From Isoetes taiwanensis (lineage: Eukaryota; Streptophyta; Lycopodiopsida; Isoetales; Isoetaceae): a DNA stretch of 64,000 bases. Below the pieces are notes generated by a model. It made no database searches, had not been told where the DNA came from, and worked only from the letters and a program-made list of their open reading frames with translations. Both the position numbers and the translations under genes were made by a program. The stretch lies in contig JAJEKV010000035.1 of assembly GCA_021234155.1 (NCBI GenBank), positions 4,168,224 through 4,232,223 of the forward strand, read 5' to 3'. Positions 22,106-35,805 of this stretch are shown one piece after another; the stretch's first letter is position 1, and the number at the start of each line of letters is the position of its first letter.

Positions 22106-23665
22106 TTATGCAGAAACATTGGAGGCCATTGGGTCACAACATAGAGTGAACCAAAGACATTATGTAGACAATCCAAAAAATTGTAAACACGACCAACAAG
22201 CTCTACTATGACGTGTTTTTTTTTTTTTTGGGGGGTAAAGCTAACAGAGCAGAAATAAAGAGAGTTCAAGAGAACGTCAATGACTAGAAATGAGAAAAGA
22301 GGCACAATAAATAGGAGATGCGAGAAAGGACGTCCCCATCCAAGGAATGTCGGTTCTATTGCTATCGCAATAGAACCATGGCATTCTATAGAAATAACCA
22401 TTCCTTAGCTGATGCATTATTTTTACCAACCCCTTGGGCTTCATTCATGTCAGATCATACCCAGAAGCCCCAATAAGTTTGCTGGACATTCCTTCTCAAA
22501 GAGAAGCAGCGCCACATATTACTTTAACATATTTCTCTTAATTATGTTAATATGCCATATTTGTTCAATTATTTCTTTAGTATAGTAGAATCACAACTTT
22601 TAAGTTTCCACTCACTATCTTCCCATTCTATTTGAGCCAACAACAAAATTCCAGTGGCCCTTGCTCTATATCTCTACTTACTTTGGCATAGAAGCACATG
22701 CTTCAGAATCACGTTCTGAAGCCTATCTTCTTTTATTAGTTTCTTGTAACCAAGTCCTATCTTTGAATCCTCATAAACTCAATATTTATGTCGTTCTCTT
22801 GAGGGGTCTAATGGTAATGACTATATCATACCAACTCTATGTAGACACCTCCTCTTAATATAGTCTCTTCCCTCCCCCCCCCCCTTTCCGCAATTAGATA
22901 TAACAATCCATGTTCTCTTAATTTGCCATTTTTATCCATAACTCTATTCTTAACTATTGAGTTTGTTTACCTTTAAAGTAGCTACTACAAGCTTCGTAAG
23001 CCCGATCCATCTTGATTCTCAAGGATCTCAAAGATCGATCATGATCGTTTACAATTTTCAATTTCTAGGTTATTTCTCAACTTCATATTTATTTAACTAT
23101 TATATCCCTTACGTTACGACTTCCATTTTGCATGCGTCTAATGATCTCAAATCCAATCCTACAACCGATGCCATCATGCCAGAGTAATTCCAAAGCCACA
23201 AATTGGCGCACCTCTCTACTTATATAGTACAAACCTGCCATAATAGGCTGCAATCACGAAAGCTATTCAGTTATCACGATTAATTCTTACTTGTTCTTAT
23301 GTTCCACTTTGTGGTGATTATTATTCGATACTCATCAGATTCCTTTGATACTTTTTAATTCATATGCTCGGATCTTAATCAAACTCATGGCATGATTCTC
23401 TCTTTTTCTTTTGAAGGTAAGAGTATACTTTATTATAGGATGGTACAATATCTGATGAGCCCCCATAATGGGATAGATAAAAGTTACATCAAATGTTGCT
23501 TGTCCATTGAGCCTTAGGTGTGTGTACTACCTGGAAATACTTACTCTTCTTCTCCACATGTAGATACTATAAAGAAATATAAGCCATCTTCTCCACAGAG
23601 GCGGATCTTGTAGGGGTGGGCATAACTTCGTTTCCACACACCACAAGCTAAAGAACCAAAGATAC

Positions 23666-26600
23666 TTAGTTACCAAGAGTACGGTCCCCATTGTCTGTGG
23701 GAAGTCGACCATCATCATGTAACCACTGACATCTGAAGTAGCTATAAAATCCATGCAATTTGCCAACTCTGGCCCGGTCTTTATTGTATGCCACCTCCAT
23801 CTTTCTATGGTGGGACAAGGCCATAAGAGCCACTTCCATGTTGAAGATGTTCTTTAACTTAGTCACTGAAGTTGCATGCCCCCCTAATGCCACATCACAT
23901 CGATGTCTCCATATCACCCAAAGTGCCACATTAACCATGGAGGCAGTAATGATGCACCTATTAGCTTTGATAAGCAGTTCTGGCGAGGCAAGATGAACAA
24001 ATTCAATCCCTAGAATCGGGAACACCCAGCACCAGAATTCGTAGATCATGGAACAAATAAAGGGATGCCTGAGAGATTCGCATGAGTGGCATCCCAGAGG
24101 GCATATATCATCAGTCACAATCCCTTTACTGAGTAACACTTTTTAATCTTGAGACCCCTTGAAGTGCGGTCTACCTAAAGAATTGAAGTTTCTTAGAGCA
24201 GATAGATTTCCATGAATTAGATAGGAGAAGCTTAGCAACTACTATTATTACTCCAGCCTCATCTCTGCTATTAGTGGAGCTTCGACACCACACAAGGCAC
24301 GATAAATACTGGACACACTGCTTGTACTTTTCTTTCCTTGTTCAGCACCATGTCTCCTTAGGACCCGGCATACCCGCACACTTTTTGACATTTCTCAGGA
24401 TCTTTGCAGCACCTTTCTATCTCCTTCCCCGCCCTTGAATCATGCGGCGAAGTTAGTCCAGGGAGGTCCATCGCCATTCTCCCATAAATCTTTGTAGATA
24501 TTAAACTTCTGTTCTTTCCACTTCATAAAATATCTGGGGGGATGGACCAAGGCCAAAGGGAGACCTTCATTATTCCAAACATATATGTTCCAAAGGATAC
24601 TGAAATTCCCAGTCCTTGGTAGAAACATTGGATGGGGAGCATATGGTTATTGCCTCCTTCCAAGCCTAAAGTATTCTTCTCATTATAGGGGAAGTACCTG
24701 GAGCCACTTTAAAATCATAAAAGAAGGGCCCCAGCTCGTCTTTAGGAAGAGATGACTTACCTTTGATCTTACATTGATTGAGCGGTGTTTAACAAATACC
24801 ATGGTGGGGATGAGTCATCTTGAAGTACATGCCAATCAAATTTGTTTTTGCAAGTGCTTGTGCATGTATAAAAGGATCTCTACAACATAGTCCCCCATCT
24901 TTCTTGTCTCTACATAGCTCTGAACATGCTACTTTGGCGATACCATCCCAAATGAACTTCCTAATAATGACATGTATCTGATTGTATATACTCTTTTGAG
25001 CCATCATCACTGATGAGAAATAAATATGGAAGGATGCAAAAGACAGCATTAGCAACAGTGACTCTGCCTGCGACTGATAAACCTTTAGCAGAACACAACC
25101 CCATTTTTTTCCTGAGCATGTCCAATATTGGAGGCCATCCTTTCATGCTATCCGAGAGAGATAGTGGTAGACCTAGAAGCTTAACTACCTCACCTGTTAC
25201 CACCACTGAAAAACCAAGTTCTTCAGCACGAGGATCAATATCCCCATCCAAGGCCCATAGAATAGAACATTTGTTTGCATTGAGCTCAATACCAGAGATA
25301 TCCTTAAAGGCAACTAGAATATCATGAAAGGATTGGAAGCTATTGTCATCAAACCTGAGGATCATGAAGGTATCGTCTGCATACTGCATAATCGTAAGCT
25401 TCCCACTTTGACCCAGAAGAGATAGTCCAGACATGGCACCTTCCTCCACTTTGAAGTTCACCATTTTTGTAAGAAGGTTAGCCATTTTAACAAAGAGGTA
25501 AGGAGCTAACGACATCCTCGCCATAATCCTTTCCTGAGGTGAAATAGGCCTGAAGGCTCACCATTAACGAGCACCGAGGCAGAGACGAGCTTGTTCATGC
25601 CCATAAGAGAGATTGATGAACTCACTCTGGAATCCCATATACTTCATAGTCTCTTGCAAACCTTCCCATCTAAGGGAGTCATAGGCCTTCTGGAAATCCG
25701 TCTTTACAAGAACACAGTTCTGCTTTGAGTATCTGCACCGATGCAACACTTCCCTAGCTGCAATATAATTATCAAGAATGTACACGCCGGGCGGGAATCT
25801 TGTTGTTCTCTACCAATTATCCTGCTTAGAATAGGCTTTCCGTAATGACCTTGTACATAACATTGGTCAAAGCAATAGGTCTCCATTCACCAAGCGACAC
25901 AGGTCCTGGTACTTTAGGTATAAGGGTGATGAACCCAGCAGCCAATGTGGGGTGTAGAGTAGAGGAAGACTATGCATCTCTTATTGCCTTCACCAAATCG
26001 GGCCTCAAAATGTCCCAGAATTCCACAAAAGTTTCAGGAGGAAAATCGTCTGGATCAGGAGACTTACTTGAGGCCAAAGGAGGACAAAGTTTTATAAATC
26101 TCTTTATATTCAAAGTACCGCATCAAGCTCTGATTCTCATCTTGTGTAACTTTGTCCGACCAATCAATCTTGGTCATCCATTGCAAGATCTGAGCTTGAA
26201 ATGGCAACGGTCTAGGATCTTCCATAAATTAATTTTGGAAGTGGTCTCTTATGAATGTCTTGATCTCTTCTTGACCATCTAGTGTAGATTGTCTATTGTC
26301 TCTTCTAGTTGAGGTAACTATTTTTTGCCAGTCTTGCCCCTGCCATTGTGAAAAAGCATTTAGAATTCTCAGATTCAAGCTCGATATACCACTTTGTTTT
26401 AGAGCTTGCTTCTTCCTCCTCAATAGCTTTGGCTTTTCCTTCAAGTTTCTCTTCCATGCACTACTTTTCCAGGTCATGTGGATGATTTGGGAGTTCTTGC
26501 TTGACCTCCCTTAGAAGATTATAATCAACATCCTTTTTTACTTTTTTTATATCCAAGCTTTCATACTAGGGAGACCATTAGGCTTTGGTAGCGAGGCCAG

Positions 26601-27240
26601 GAATGCACTGAATGGTTTGCAAAATGCCTCCTTTCCTAACTATGATGTATTGAATTTGAATGGAACATTACCTTGCTTCTTGATAGAGGGGACATTTTCT
26701 AGGACGAGCTTCTGTGGTACATGATCTGAGTAGAATGCAAGCTAGCTTCCAACATAACATTTATCCATGAAACAAGCTGATTTCCAACATTGTTTAAGAG
26801 GGAGTTCCAAGCAACTTCTTCCTCCTCCTGTAGATTCCTGTGTAATCCTATTTTTTGGTCCCAAACATCTGTCATATTCAAATCCCCACCAAGAATTCAG
26901 TTCTCAACCCCCTTGCCATGCTGAATTATCCAACCTTCCATCTCCTTCCACATTACTGCTCTTTCTGCGAGTACATTAGATGCATATACATTGAGGAGTC
27001 CCCACTGATATTCCATTGTTTCAAATACTATGGCACACTTAGCTGCCATCTCTCCCAACATACTGATACTTCTGTAAATGTCCTTTCCATATCATACATA
27101 TGCCTCCTTTAGTGCCTCGGGCAGCATAGCTAAAAGACGAGTATTCACATTTCACCCAACTCCCAATGGACATGGCTTCAAAATTTGGGGGTCTGCGCTC
27201 CTACAAGTTATCATATAGGCTATCATGTGGATGCCCCCAT
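23666..27240 (-). pseudogene. LINE B ORF2 (endonuclease-RT-zf-RVT), broken
   Basis: Endonuclease words WGLLNVYASN and LGGDLNMTDVWDQK (about 26960-26830) mark the AP-type nicking domain. Reverse transcriptase is clear: VLVKTDFQKAYDSLRWEGL (about 25720-25660), then TIMQYADDTFMILRF with the catalytic YADD at 25372-25383, then a thumb with VKLLGLPLSLSDSMKGWPP. Downstream are IYNQIHVIIRKFIWDGI and a zf-RVT region (24139-24000) with CPLGCHSCESLRHPFICS. The frame changes several times, so the protein cannot be made as read here. The 5' end of the ORF is unclear because of a non-LINE stretch near 27250-27640. Confidence 0.78.
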
Positions 27241-27783
27241 GTATCTTTCCTATGTAATGGTATGTGGTTGTACCACCACAATGTATCCTTTCCTTGGTCC
27301 ATGGACCACATTCCATCCACATCCATAAGGGGATAGAGGCTTCATCAAGGAGTGTGAGTTTGTGTCATTGCAATGTCTCATCCTTTGAACGACATATCTT
27401 ACAACCATAGGGAAAAAGAAGTTTCAGCAAAGGGTGTGTGCTTGTACCACCCCACCATTGCATTAAGTTGACTGATTGACCCATTCTTTTCTTATGTGAA
27501 CCATATCTGTCTTCCAATACAAAGGTATAGTTGCAAGGGTTTTGATGTGTAATGAACATGAAGTTTACCAAGAGTATATCTCCAAACTTGAAACAAAGTA
27601 GTTTATATTCCAAATAAAAAGCTTACAATACTATAGATTGCTTAAAAAAAAGGTTGCTAACTTAGGCAAACCCATATCTGCTACCGGCTTGACATCAAAG
27701 AAACTGTAAAGAACCAAACTCACTGTAAAGAACCACATCTTAAGCCATACCTCTCTTTCAACTCATTTTCTTTCCCAAACAAC

Positions 27784-30010
27784 TCATTCTTTGAAAGAGA
27801 AACCACATATTGAAGTCAATTGAATTTCCCTTAAATAGAAGCAAAAACTAACTAGATCAAGGCCTTGCGTTTCAGAATACTGCACCATGTTGAAGCTCCT
27901 GCTGAACCATTTTGGAGGTTTCTCCAATTGAGTGTTCCAGGAGAACCTTGACAACACTTTCTTCAAACTCATGCTTGCTGATTTTCTTTCCTCCATACCC
28001 CTTTTTCCCTTTTTTTTCTTCACTAATAGCGAGAGCCTTTACCGTCTTCCTGGCAATAGCATCATCTTCTTTGTTGCCTTGAGTCAAGGAATCAACATCA
28101 TGCCCTTGTTTATCCTTTATCAAATCATCCATTAGATTCGGGAGGAAGCGCACTTGCTACAGTTGCTGCTCTTTGGGTGATAATGGAGCTGCATGAGCAT
28201 CCAAAATGGGATCATGAGCAACCTTGCCCATCTTGAAAGAAGCCTTGCCCTTCTTCGAATCTTGTAGTAGCTCTATCTTGTCGCTGGAGACTGGGGCGGG
28301 CTGATCCATCTTATGAGAAAGAGAAGGCGGAACAACATCACTAGAAGGGGCCGCATGAGCTAGAGAACAGCTGAGGCAGGGGTGAGAAGGCATAGGCTTA
28401 GTAGATAGAGCATATTGAAGACATTCGAACATAGTAGAGGCCGATGGGACATGTCACATGGGTATCAGGAGCTGCAAGAGGGAAATTAGAGGTTGCAGTA
28501 AAGATTAAGCTCACAACTGGAGCAACCCAACAATTCAAGCTCCCACTAGGAACCTCATTAGCCACAATCTCCCTTGGAATCAGCTGTTGCAGATCCAGAA
28601 CATTAGATGGATCTAAGCCCATGGGGAGCCCATCATCAATGCACTCGGATTTCTCATTGGAGATGGCAAGGGAGCTAGTCCCTGTTGCCTTCTCGTTGGA
28701 GCAGGCAAGAGTGTTGTCAAAGGACCGGGAGGTCCCATATGCAGCTTGAGCAGAGCTGGGGGGATCCAAATCATTATATGGGTCCATGCCCATAGGGAGC
28801 TTGTCCCCCCTACTGTGAGCACTATTATATTTAGCATTGAGGCCAAACGGGAAGCTTGTCCTTATTACGATCTCGTTGTTGCAGTCAAGGGACAGAGAGG
28901 TCCCTTTTTACAGTGTCAACAAAGCTGCAAGGAGAGGACAAAGGATGCTTACAACAGCCATAAGAAGACAAAGGAGTCCCATTGGTAAGGGAATCCTTGT
29001 TGCATCGAGACCCAAACTCTTGTGTAGCGGCTGTGGAGGGTATGTCAGCGGAATAACCTCCTTAGAAGACTCCCTAAATAACTGCCATAACGAACTGCAG
29101 CTGCCAGATGGGTGGCTCTGGATCTTGAAGTCTTGCAAGATCTAGAGAAAAAAGTGACGCCATCATCTGTAGTATCCATCAAGAGAACATTCAGAGATGG
29201 AAGCATCAGCACTATACACATAGCCTGCATGGATTATGTTCCCACAGATAGAGCATGGCAGAGGAAGACCCGTAATCACTAGCTTGAACTCAGTTTTTTT
29301 TATTGTAGAAGCCATTGAAGAACAAGGATTCAGGAATGGGCTTAAACAAATTGACAAAAATACAGATTTTGTGTGCATCATCTCTGCTGCCACCTATGCA
29401 TATAAATTCCCCCAGGGCAGAAGCAACGGCTTGAAAAGCCTTTTTAAAGCCTTTTTCATCCAATACTCAGAGCTTAGCTTGGCAAGGGCAATCTAGATAG
29501 GATAGAATAAAGCATCAGGGTCTTTTGGATTAAAATCGGGCCTCCATTTCTGGAGCAGAAGCTAACCATTAAGGCAAGTGATAAGGCCCTTTTTAAAGAG
29601 GAGAGCAGCATCCCTTTCACATGAAAGGGTGACCAAAATATACTGGCAGCCCAAGGGTTGCACCCTGGGGAGATTTTTGCCTCGGCAAACACGCTCCAAA
29701 AACTTATTAATGTGTAGTAGTAAAGGATTGCCTCAAATAATTTTGGCAATAAGCCCAAGATTATCAAGGTGGCAAATCCTATTTGCCACCTCAGGGATAT
29801 GAAGAGAAATAGGAGTTTTTTCCTCCATATCTTTTGCACTACGAGAACAAGACTAGTAAATTTCTAGCCAGTAGTCAGCCTTCAACCAAGGACAATGGAC
29901 AAAGAAAGACTGAGTATCAGGATTCCCAAGAACTAGCAGCCTTACAAGTCTTCTAACTGTGAACGGATCATCTACCATATCTGCCTAATCAGTGCAGACA
30001 AATTGATCAG
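27784..30010 (-). pseudogene. LINE B ORF1 (nucleic-acid-binding protein), broken
   Basis: The 5' part (about 29970-29500) matches the N-terminal domain common in plant LINE ORF1 proteins: DPFTVRRLVRLLVL early on, then KWRPDFNPKDPDALFYPI and YWMKKALKRLFKPL. A single CxxC zinc-knuckle-like word (LPCSICGNIIHAG) follows at about 29270-29235. The remainder (28850-27784) is a low-complexity Pro/Ser/Lys linker with repeated GMDPSN/GLDPSN words. Frameshifts and stops occur throughout. In plant LINEs ORF1 coats the element RNA and assists retrotransposition. Confidence 0.65.
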
Positions 30011-30304
30011 AGTTTAAGTGTCTAGTATCGATAATAGAGACCCACAAACGATCAACGGCACCATGGATGGTACCCCACCAGATGAAATCTGCATTAACAA
30101 GCAGAATAGAGCACACATATTAGGTAGAGATGAAGACGATTGTGGAGACCTAGCAGGTGATGCAGAAGCGCCTTCAGAGATGTGTGGGCTTGAGTCAGAG
30201 GATAAAAGCAGGTACTCCATTGTGGTGCAGCATTATTTAGAATTGTATCCAAAAAGGCGATTCGAAAATCTTTCCAAAAAGGTAAAGATTACCTGAATTG
30301 GATC

Positions 30305-31556
30305 TCGGATTGCCAAGACAAGGCCATAAGAGCCACTTCCATGTTGAAGATGTTATTTAACTTAGTCACTGAAGTTACATGCCCCTCTAATGCCACATCA
30401 CATCGATGTCTCTATATCACCCAAAGTGCCACATTAACCATGGAGGCAGTAATGATGCACCTATCAGCTTTGAGAAGCAGTGCTGGTCAGGCAAGATGAA
30501 CAACTTCAATCCCTACAATCGGGGACACCCAGCACTAGAATTCGTAGATCATGGGACAAAAAAAGGGATGCCTGAGATATTTGCATGAGTGGCATCCCAG
30601 AGGACACATATATCATCAATACAATCCCTTTACAAAGTAACACTTCTTTAGTATTGAGACCCCCTTGAAGTGCAGTCTACCTAAAGAATTGAAGTTTCTT
30701 AGAGCCTGGCATACCCGCACAGTTTTTGACATTTCTCATGATCTTTTGCAGCATTTCCCTTGCCCTTCGAATCACACACTTGAATTTAGTCCAGGAGGTC
30801 CATCTGCCATTCTCCCATAAATGTTGTAGATATGCACTTCTTGTTCTTTCCACTTCACAAATATACAAGGATGGACCAAGGCCAAAGGGAGACCTTCCTT
30901 ATTCCAAACCTGTATGTTTACTGAAATTCCCAGCCCTCGGTAGGAACATTGGATGGGGAGCATATGGATATTGCCTCCTTCCAAGCCTGAAATATTCTTT
31001 TCATTATAGGGGAAGTACCTGGAGCCACTTTAAAATCATAAAAGAAGGGTCCCAGATCGTCTCTAGGAAGAGATGGCTTACCTTTGATCTTACATTGGTT
31101 AAGCCAGTGTTTAACAAAGACCATGGCTGAGGATGAGTCATCTTGAAGTACACGCCAAATAAATTTGGCTGCAAGTGCTTGTGCCTGTATAAAAGGATCT
31201 TTACAACTTAGTCCCCCATCTTACTTGTCTCTGTATAGCTCTGACCATGCTACTTTGACGATACAACCCCAAATGAATTTTCTAATAATGACATATATCT
31301 GATTGTATATACTCTTTTGAGCCATCATCACTGATGAGAAATAAATATGGGAGGATGCAAAGACAGCATTAGCAACAGTGACTCTGCCTGCAACTACTAA
31401 ACCTAGCAGATTACATCCCCATTTTTTTCCTGAGCATGTCCAATATTGGAGACCATAATCCTTTCATGCTATCCGACAGAGATAGTGGTAGACCTAGAAG
31501 CTTAATTGCCTCACCTATTACCACCACTAGAAAATGAAGTTCTTCAGCACCTCCGA
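30305..31556 (-). mobile_element. LINE C, 3' half (same subfamily as LINE B)
   Basis: This stretch is collinear with 23813-25220 of LINE B, from the gccataagagccacttccatg-type phrase to the RT thumb, with many substitutions and a ~160-bp gap relative to LINE B near 30700. It contains the connection and zf-RVT parts on the minus strand, for example WNKEGLPLALVHP near 30915. It ends abruptly at 31556. The left end abuts LINE B directly, so one of the two inserted into or recombined with the other. Confidence 0.75.
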
Positions 31557-32034
31557 AAAATTATCACGGGGACTTCGAACCCGACTACGGGGATCACACC
31601 CCCTAACGGTCCGATCCTGCGAGAAAGGCGGCGGCCGAAGTAAAGGCATGCTCTGCTCTTGAAGAAACAACTTGTGTGCCATTCATGCGAAGAGGGTAAC
31701 AGTGATGCTCAAGGATCTCCATCTGGCTAGGAGGATCCGTAAGGAGAAGTCTTAGAAGCTTCTAATTTTGTACCTAGATAAATTATATATAAAAAACTAC
31801 TTTTTGTATAATTCAAATTGGTGTAAAACCTTTCTTAATGCAATTACAATGTTCTTATTACTGATGTTAGCCTAAAATTTTCTTTTTAAATTGATTTTTA
31901 GGTCAAAATTGACCCTCTAGGGTTTGACCGCGCCAATGGCCCCTGCATCGCGACGCCAACCTTACATAACTTAGCCAACCTTAGGCTTAAGGCCATTTCC
32001 ACATGGCCTTAACCTAGTGGGCACTTGCCACACG
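31557..32034. other. Unidentified stretch replacing the middle of LINE C
   Basis: No coding sequence or LINE match is visible. The first ~110 bases are GC-rich (ggcggcggcc), the middle is AT-rich. It sits between the ORF1 and ORF2 parts of LINE C, where about 3 kb of LINE sequence is missing compared with LINE B. Confidence 0.45.
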
Positions 32035-32520
32035 GTTTAGTAGAGAGAGCATATTGAAGGCATTTGAACACAGCAGAGGCCGATGGGACATAGGTGTCAG
32101 GGGCTGCAAGAGGCAGCAAGGATTGGGCTCACAACCGAAGCAACCCATCCATTCAAGCTCCCACTAGGAACCTCATTAGCCACAATCTCCTTTGGAATCA
32201 GCTGTTGCAGATCCAGAACATTAGATGGATCTAAGCACATGGGGAGCCCATCATCAATGCACTCGGATTTCTCATTGGAGATGGCAGGGGAGCTAGTCCC
32301 TGTTGCCTTCTCGTTGGAACAGGAAAGAGTGTTGTCAAAGGACAGGGAGGTCCCATATGCAGCTTGAGCAGAGCTGGGGGGATCCAAATCGTTAGATGGG
32401 TCCATGCCCATAGGGAGCTTGTCCCCCCCACCGTGAGCACTATTATATTCAGCATTGAGGCCAAATGGAAAGCTTGTCCCTATTATGATCTCATCGTTGT
32501 AATCAAGGAACAGAGAGGTC
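32035..32520 (-). mobile_element. LINE C, ORF1 linker fragment
   Basis: Collinear with 28386-28890 of LINE B and ~90% similar by eye, including the repeated gatccaa-type phrases that encode MDPSNDLDPPSSAQAAYG on the minus strand. It ends at cagagaggtcaga, exactly where copy 2 of the segmental duplication starts. Confidence 0.75.
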
Positions 32521-32581
32521 AGAATAGAGTATGAACTTTGCTTGAGAAGGACAGTCAGCACCCAAATAAGCAATCCTGAGT

Positions 32582-32693
32582 TCAATATGTAGCAAAATAA
32601 CAGGGGCTCCCAGGGGGATTTGATATGGATGTAAAAAATAACAATTCTTGAATCCATAGACCATATATTCCTAAAACAATTGAATGGGTCATT
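32582..32693 (+). repeat. Partial 444-bp unit at the left end of copy 2
   Basis: Only the 3' quarter of the unit (aatatgtagcaaaataac to gggtcattata) is present, without A or B box. Copy 1 has an additional complete unit here. Confidence 0.85.
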
Positions 32694-32929
32694 ATAAACA
32701 AGGTGCTGCGCACGGAGGGTTGCCCTCCAGTTTCTTGAGGGTGAAGTGGCCTAAATCAAACTGTGAAGTCATGTTTTCACAATCTATATCTAAATTAAAG
32801 TAGACCTCTACCATGTTCTTACAATCAGTTTGTAGTTCCCCAACATTCATGTCCACAAGTGCCCCTCGATCGAATTGTGTATGTAACTGAGTAGTTTAGT
32901 GTTCTCGTGGATAGAATCTTGAATTCATG

Positions 32930-33634
32930 TCTCTGTGGCATCGCATCCCCGTTGTTGGTCAACAACTGGATTGGCCATCTCCGACAAATAAATTGTGCTC
33001 TCATCCTCGTAAGACAGCTCTGCACCACGAAACTTCCAGGCAAGGAGAAATAACTTGCCATAATCCATTTTATAGCCGCAACTTTTTATGGCATCTTGCA
33101 TCAACTCTCCGCAAATAAGATTGTTTGTTGCAGCTATCCTCAAACAGATGAGGCCTTTTCACTCTTTTCATCCTTATTTTGAGCTTTATGTGCTTTAGCT
33201 CGCCATCAATGTTCTCTTCATTTTCTTGGCTTGCCATAGGCTTCACATACCACTGCCCATACCTTCTGTAGTTGAATCCTTTTCCTATATACATTTGTTG
33301 TCTCGATAATAATGTTTGGAGGACAGGAGATCTTATACTATTCTCATAATATTAACCATCATAACCAGTATGTTCCAAGACCCAAGGATGACAGAGAATC
33401 TGCTCTATTGCCAATCTTCTTTGAGGATCTTCCAAGAATAAGAGCTTTGGCCTCCTCTGACACTGTCAAAGAATCCCATTTCAAACATGTAGAGGCAACA
33501 TCTTCTCCCAAATCAAGCTTTCGAAGAATTTCCTTCGTATGCAGTTGCGCTGACAAGGACGTTTTGGGACTTGAGATCCCTATGAACCATGCCCTACTGA
33601 GCAACGTTACTAATATAGAACCTAGTTGTGTCAA
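32930..33634 (-). pseudogene. Exon candidates of an unrecognised minus-strand gene, copy 2
   Basis: Same three exon-like stretches as at 850-1476. The leftmost piece runs a few residues further (RGCDATET) and the rightmost frame is open further upstream through WFIGISSPKTSLSAQ. Between the copies this area is almost unchanged, unlike the LINE beside it. Confidence 0.4.
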
Positions 33635-33785
33635 AACTAGACTATCTTATTTGCACTCATAACTTAATCCAAAGTATCTGTATCAACATAATTTTGTGCA
33701 AATCACTCTAAACGTATGCATCCTACAATAGCTCTATGACATAAAAATTTCTTCTCCTTCGCCTTCCCTAATATGTCCTACAATC

Positions 33786-35805
33786 TTTTTTTTTTTTTTT
33801 TTTTTGAAGAACGAAAGCCAAAAAGTTTATTAATCAGAGAAAAAGTACAAAATTTATATGTCTCATCTAACTGTGTAAGCACCGCGAGAGATGCCCGCAG
33901 AGACCGAGCACGGAGCACAATGTACTTACTCCAGAATGGGAGACTAATAATAAGAATCAATTGAAGATCTTGAATCGGATCGTTCCACCGGTTAAGTCAA
34001 GGGAAGAACACTTTCGTGAAATTTTGTCAATATCTTTTTAAGGCCCTTTGTAATAACAACAACGTAATGCGAGATGAATAAATGCCCTGAAAGATGTGGT
34101 GTCTGCGACGCTCCCATATCGACCATAGGAGCCAACCGAACCAAGATGAAATGCCCTTTGTTTAGGCTTTGGAGGCCATGCGTTGGGATAGGGCGCCAAA
34201 GGATGCAACGGCAGTCAATGTCTTTATTAAACAAACCTTGTAGCCAGGACCATCTTGATTGAACCTCGGGACAATCAAAGAGACAATGCTCAAGAGTCTC
34301 AACGTCCAGAAGCCCGGCCCGGGCATCTGCCGGATATATCACGAGGATCATAGCGATGTCGAAAGGCATTAACCCGTAGGCACACATGGATAACCCCGCC
34401 ACCACCGGTCACGAAACTTTAGGGTGGAGCAACCTATCCCAAAGCCATCGCCATGTATGCGACACAAAGTGGGTTGTGGAACATGTAGGTGCCACCCATC
34501 GGCAACTGGAGGGTTGTGGTGCTAAAAGAAGGCGATATCTTGATCCGACAAATTGCTTGCCTTTGTGAATATTTTCATGGCGGTCCCATGGCACCCTTTT
34601 CAACCAACACCAACTTGCACTATGAGAGGCAAATTTTGCGACCTTCTCCCATAGAGACACATCCCAATGAGAGCGGGAACTTTGCACGAAATTCATCTGC
34701 AAGGCAGTGGGCGACCCTCCTCATACCATGCTTGAATAGAGACAACACCTGCAAGAACCCATTGTCTACGTGTAAGGGATGCACCAGGCTGCCAATGGAG
34801 GTCTTTGGGGTGCAGGCGGTGGTGCCCACCACCATGGAGTCTCAATAGGGTGTGGATAGAGGGGCATGGCGAGAAAAGATGTCTGGATGCCTCCCATGCT
34901 GCCAACAAGCCCGCAAAAATGGAGAAGCGCTTGGAAAAGGCTGCGAGTCTGAAATAAAGCCCAAGGTAGAACTGGTTTGGACCTTTCTTGCCTAGAGGGA
35001 TCTGTGACCAAGAGCTTGTCTAAGAAGGCGTGAACCGGGGAAAGTCATCCTCACCATTCAGAGTCTCCAAATGAACTTTGAAATAAGCACTTTGCTCTGC
35101 GATAAGAAGTCCATCATACCCGGACCACACGCCCATTTTGGAAGGATGCACTTCGACCAAGCCACCTTAACCACAGCACCTTCCTCAGTACCTGCCCAAA
35201 TAAAGTTCCGAACTATTGCAATGAGCTCACGCACTTTGATCTGTGGTGCTAGCAGTAAAAATGCCATATAAACATGGGTACTACTAAGGGCCCGGCTTGG
35301 CCAATGTCACGACTGCAGAGACAACTTAGCAGTGGACCACCAGAACAAGTGCTTCTCTAAACCCCTAATGATCTCCTCCCATGCAGCTCCCATAGTAACA
35401 TGGATGCCAACTGGAATCCCCAACAACTTGATGACCTGTCCATGCGCAAGTAATTTCCATGGATAATCGTGAACACATGTCGGAGCCGGATTATCCAATG
35501 TCCACAAAGCTGTACACTTCTGCCACCCCACAAGAACACCGAAAGCCAGTGAAAAAGTGTCTAAAAGCATTTTGGCAACAGCAAGATTCTCATCATTAGC
35601 GACTAGGAAGAGGAACGTGTCGTCTGCATATTGATTGCAAACCTCTTGTGTGTCGTCCTCCATTGCAAGACCATGGAGAAGTCCCTCTGTAGTTGCAATG
35701 GTGAATAACTGTGACAAAGCCTCTGCAACAATTGTGAAAAGCAATGGTGCTAAAGGGCATCCCTGGCGAATACCACGACCGAGTGAAAAGGCATGTGACG
35801 GCACT
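33786..35805 (-). mobile_element. 5'-truncated plant L1-type LINE, copy 2
   Basis: Same insertion as 1707-3722, with a 20-base poly(T) at the left end. The minus-strand RT fragment (35804-35307) is open for 165 codons: FSLGRGIRQGCPLAPLLFTI, NQYADDTFLFLVAN with YADD at 35619-35630, then VIKLLGIPVGIHVTMG. An ivrnfiWAG-type connection (35267-35058) and a zf-RVT word LDVETLEHCLFDCPEVQS (about 34310-34250) follow. It is truncated just upstream of the RGIRQGCPL motif. Confidence 0.88.

Larger units (their letters stand above)
19022..23399. other. Low-information intergenic DNA
   Basis: No recognisable gene. The stretch contains small tandem repeats (see 19920-20060 and 21985-22105), one exon-like fragment (20799-20861), an open minus-strand stretch at 19751-19440 without recognisable domains, and a C-rich run near 22875. 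The rest is AT-rich sequence without structure I can name. Confidence 0.4.
23400..30296 (-). mobile_element. Nearly full-length plant L1-type LINE (LINE B)
   Basis: Minus-strand fragments follow the complete order of a plant LINE: ORF1 (about 30010-27784), AP endonuclease (about 27200-26700), reverse transcriptase (about 25890-24960), connection domain and zf-RVT tail (to about 23666). The left end is a T-rich run (about 23402-23416), the degraded poly(A) side. All reading frames are broken. The piece at about 27250-27640 is not clearly LINE and may be an insertion. Related fragments of the same subfamily lie at 30305-31556 and 32035-32520. Confidence 0.8.
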
